7,049 nt of DNA from an uncultured Micrococcus sp. (GTDB taxonomy: Bacteria > Actinomycetota > Actinomycetes > Actinomycetales > Micrococcaceae): assembly GCA_946222435.1 (NCBI GenBank), contig CAMIOJ010000114.1, positions 1 to 7,049 of the forward strand. Direction: 5' to 3'. The position numbers and the translations under genes were made by a program. The notes under the pieces are model-generated. The model made no database searches. It was not told the DNA's origin and saw only the letters and a program-made list of their open reading frames with translations. Below are positions 5,486-7,049 of the stretch, piece after piece (the stretch's first letter is position 1; each line of letters begins with the position of its first letter).

Positions 5486-5515
5486 CCCGTCTAGGGTGAC
5501 CCGTCTAGGGTGACC
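5486..5515 (+). repeat. 14-bp tandem direct repeat carrying two -10 elements
   Basis: The unit CCCGTCTAGGGTGA occurs at 5486-5499 and 5500-5513, followed by CC, giving a perfect 30-bp tract with 14-bp period. Each copy contains TAGGGT (5492-5497 and 5506-5511), a good TANNNT -10 element. CTAG is usually rare in such genomes, so two copies here stand out. Confidence 0.9.
5506..5511 (+). promoter_or_regulatory. -10 element TAGGGT, leaderless start for the DUF4031-HD gene
   Basis: TAGGGT is followed by 7 nt and ATG 5519, so the transcript should begin at the start codon. The duplicate at 5492-5497 would start about 14 nt earlier; its leader would carry AGGGTGA (5507-5513), a weak ribosome-site match. 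No clear -35 is visible for either copy. Confidence 0.6.
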
Positions 5516-5518
5516 TCC

Positions 5519-6469
5519 ATGGCCGTGTACATCGATCCGCCCGTCTGGCCCGCCCACGGGACCGTGTTCTCCCACCTGGTCTCGGACGTCTCGCTGGCGG
5601 AGCTCCACGCATTCGCCGCGGACGCAGGCCTCAGCCCCCGCGCGTTCGACCTGGACCACTACGACGTGCCCGCGCACCGCCACGACGAGCTGGTCGCCCT
5701 CGGGGCCGAGCCGGTCAGCGGCGGCGAGCTGACCCGCCGCCTGATCCGGTCCGGCCTGCGGGTGCCCTCGCGCCGTCGCCCCATGCGCCGTGACCCGATG
5801 CTCCTGCGCCGGTGGGCGAACCTGTTCGCCGGGCCGATCGGTGCACACCGCGCGGCCGGTGCGGACCCGGGCGCCGTCGCAGATCTCGGCCGGGAGCTGC
5901 TGGCCCGCTGGAGCGAGCCGCACCGGCACTACCACTCGCCGGACCACCTGCTGGCGGTCCTGGAGGCCGTGGACCGTCTCCGGGGAGACGGCGAGGAGCC
6001 GGGACCGCTCCCCCGTGCCGTCCCCCTCGCGGCCTGGTTCCACGACGCGGTCTACGCCGCCGATCCGGCCCGCCCGGCAGGCCAGGACGAGGAGGACTCG
6101 GCTCGCCTGGCCGAGGAGCTGCTGGCCGCACCCCGCCTGGCCGTGTCGGACATGGAGATCGCCGAGACCGCGCGACTGGTCCGTCTCACTCTGAGCCACC
6201 GTCCGACCGCGGACGACCGGGCCGGCGCCCTGCTCTCCGACGCGGACCTGGAGGTGCTCGGCCGCACCCCGGACGCCTATGACGACTACGTGGCGCTGGT
6301 CCGCCGGGACTTCGCCCACGTGCCGGAGCCGGACTGGCGGCGCGGCCGTGCCGCCGTGCTGGACGGCCTCCTCGGCGCGGAACGGCTGTACGCGACGGCG
6401 AGCGGCCGTCGTCGTTGGGAGGAGGCGGCCCGGACGAACCTGGCCCGGGAGCGCGACTCGCTCCGCTGA
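5519..6469 (+). CDS. DUF4031 domain fused to HD-family metal phosphohydrolase
   Basis: A 316-residue soluble protein with two parts. Residues 1 to about 90 are a DUF4031 domain: VYIDPPVWPAHGTVFSHLVSD and FDLDHYDVPAHRHDELVALGAEPVS are the family marks. Residues about 94-316 resemble the predicted HD-superfamily metal-dependent phosphohydrolases: HYHSPDHLLAVLEAV (138-152), WFHDAVY with H175-D176, the acidic DEEDSARLAEELL (190-202), a THxx-like LTLSHRP, DADLEVLG (241-248), and a W-x-x-GR-x-x-VL close. H143, H175, D176 and D241 are candidate metal ligands. The usual YHN-x-x-H is YHS-x-x-H here. The substrate is unknown; nucleotide or phosphate-ester hydrolysis is plausible by family only. I chose ATG 5519, where the DUF4031 homology starts, not the GTG at 5510. 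Transcription seems independent of WXG100. It ends convergently to groEL. Confidence 0.9.
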   Translation: MAVYIDPPVWPAHGTVFSHLVSDVSLAELHAFAADAGLSPRAFDLDHYDVPAHRHDELVALGAEPVSGGELTRRLIRSGLRVPSRRRPMRRDPMLLRRWANLFAGPIGAHRAAGADPGAVADLGRELLARWSEPHRHYHSPDHLLAVLEAVDRLRGDGEEPGPLPRAVPLAAWFHDAVYAADPARPAGQDEEDSARLAEELLAAPRLAVSDMEIAETARLVRLTLSHRPTADDRAGALLSDADLEVLGRTPDAYDDYVALVRRDFAHVPEPDWRRGRAAVLDGLLGAERLYATASGRRRWEEAARTNLARERDSLR

Positions 6470-6481
6470 GACCGCCCGGAC

Positions 6482-6531
6482 ACGCATCGAGGCCCGGCCC
6501 CCTGTGCAGGGGACCGGGCCTCGGTCTGCGT
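6482..6531. terminator. Bidirectional terminator between the HD gene and groEL
   Basis: A long symmetric hairpin. Bases 6488-6497 pair with 6514-6523 (10 bp), then after one C-A mismatch 6499-6503 pair with 6508-6512 around the loop GTGC. An outer arm, ACGCA (6482-6486) with TGCGT (6527-6531), extends the base. It starts 12 nt after the HD gene's stop and serves both converging genes. No T-run is seen on either side. Confidence 0.75.
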
Positions 6532-6536
6532 CGGCG

Positions 6537-6562
6537 GATCCGAGACGCCAGGCGTCCGGATC
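6537..6562 (-). terminator. Second hairpin, just after the groEL stop
   Basis: GATCCG (6537-6542) and GACGCC (6544-6549) pair with CGGATC (6557-6562) and GGCGTC (6551-6556), with A6543 bulged and a minimal loop at 6550. It begins 16 nt after the groEL stop in the minus direction, so it is the first stop signal met by groEL transcripts before the larger hairpin at 6482-6531. Confidence 0.6.
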
Positions 6563-6578
6563 AGGCGTCAGCGGGTGG

Positions 6579-7049
<471 letters not shown>

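Noticed and set aside
4475..6487. A 670-codon minus-strand open frame opposite the kinase end, WXG100 and HD genes
   Set aside because: It has no family features and contradicts three well-supported + strand genes; long stop-free antisense frames are expected at this GC.

Overview
The window is about 7 kb of very GC-rich DNA (roughly 70% by eye). Its gene content points to an actinobacterium, most likely of the Micrococcaceae (Micrococcus/Arthrobacter/Kocuria group). This rests on the long actinobacterial cold-shock protein, the DUF3027 protein beside serC, the PhoP-type response regulator, the single WXG100 protein, the Gly/Met-tailed GroEL, and third codon positions that are almost always G or C. 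The species call is an inference; no rRNA is present to confirm it.

Layout, left to right. (1) 1-1022, + strand: the last nine-tenths of serC (phosphoserine aminotransferase), cut by the left edge. (2) 1999-1010, - strand: a two-gene operon of a cold-shock-domain protein followed 3 nt later by a DUF3027 protein, which runs convergently into serC and overlaps it by 13 bp. (3) 2000-2228: a divergent, GC-rich regulatory region with back-to-back -10-like hexamers. (4) 2229-2492, +: a small two-helix membrane protein of unknown function. (5) 2599-4992, +: a two-component system, with an OmpR/PhoB-family regulator similar to PhoP and a sensor histidine kinase with an unusual acidic tail. (6) 5100-5390, +: a WXG100 (ESAT-6-like) protein with a strong ribosome binding site, followed by two strong hairpins. 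(7) 5519-6469, +: a DUF4031 domain fused to an HD-type metal phosphohydrolase, apparently expressed from a tandemly duplicated -10 element as a leaderless mRNA. (8) 6579-7049, -: the C-terminal part of groEL, cut by the right edge, separated from gene 7 by a pair of hairpins.

Most genes are core or housekeeping genes: serine biosynthesis, chaperonin, cold shock, two-component signalling. There are no mobile elements, CRISPR arrays, tRNAs or rRNAs. I see no convincing multi-gene novel system. The points most worth a second look are the 14-bp tandem promoter repeat at 5486-5515, the serC terminator-like hairpin inside the opposing DUF3027 gene, the DUF4031-HD fusion, and an isolated WXG100 gene directly behind a PhoPR-like pair with no secretion genes in view. 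The many long antisense reading frames are high-GC shadows and are not annotated.
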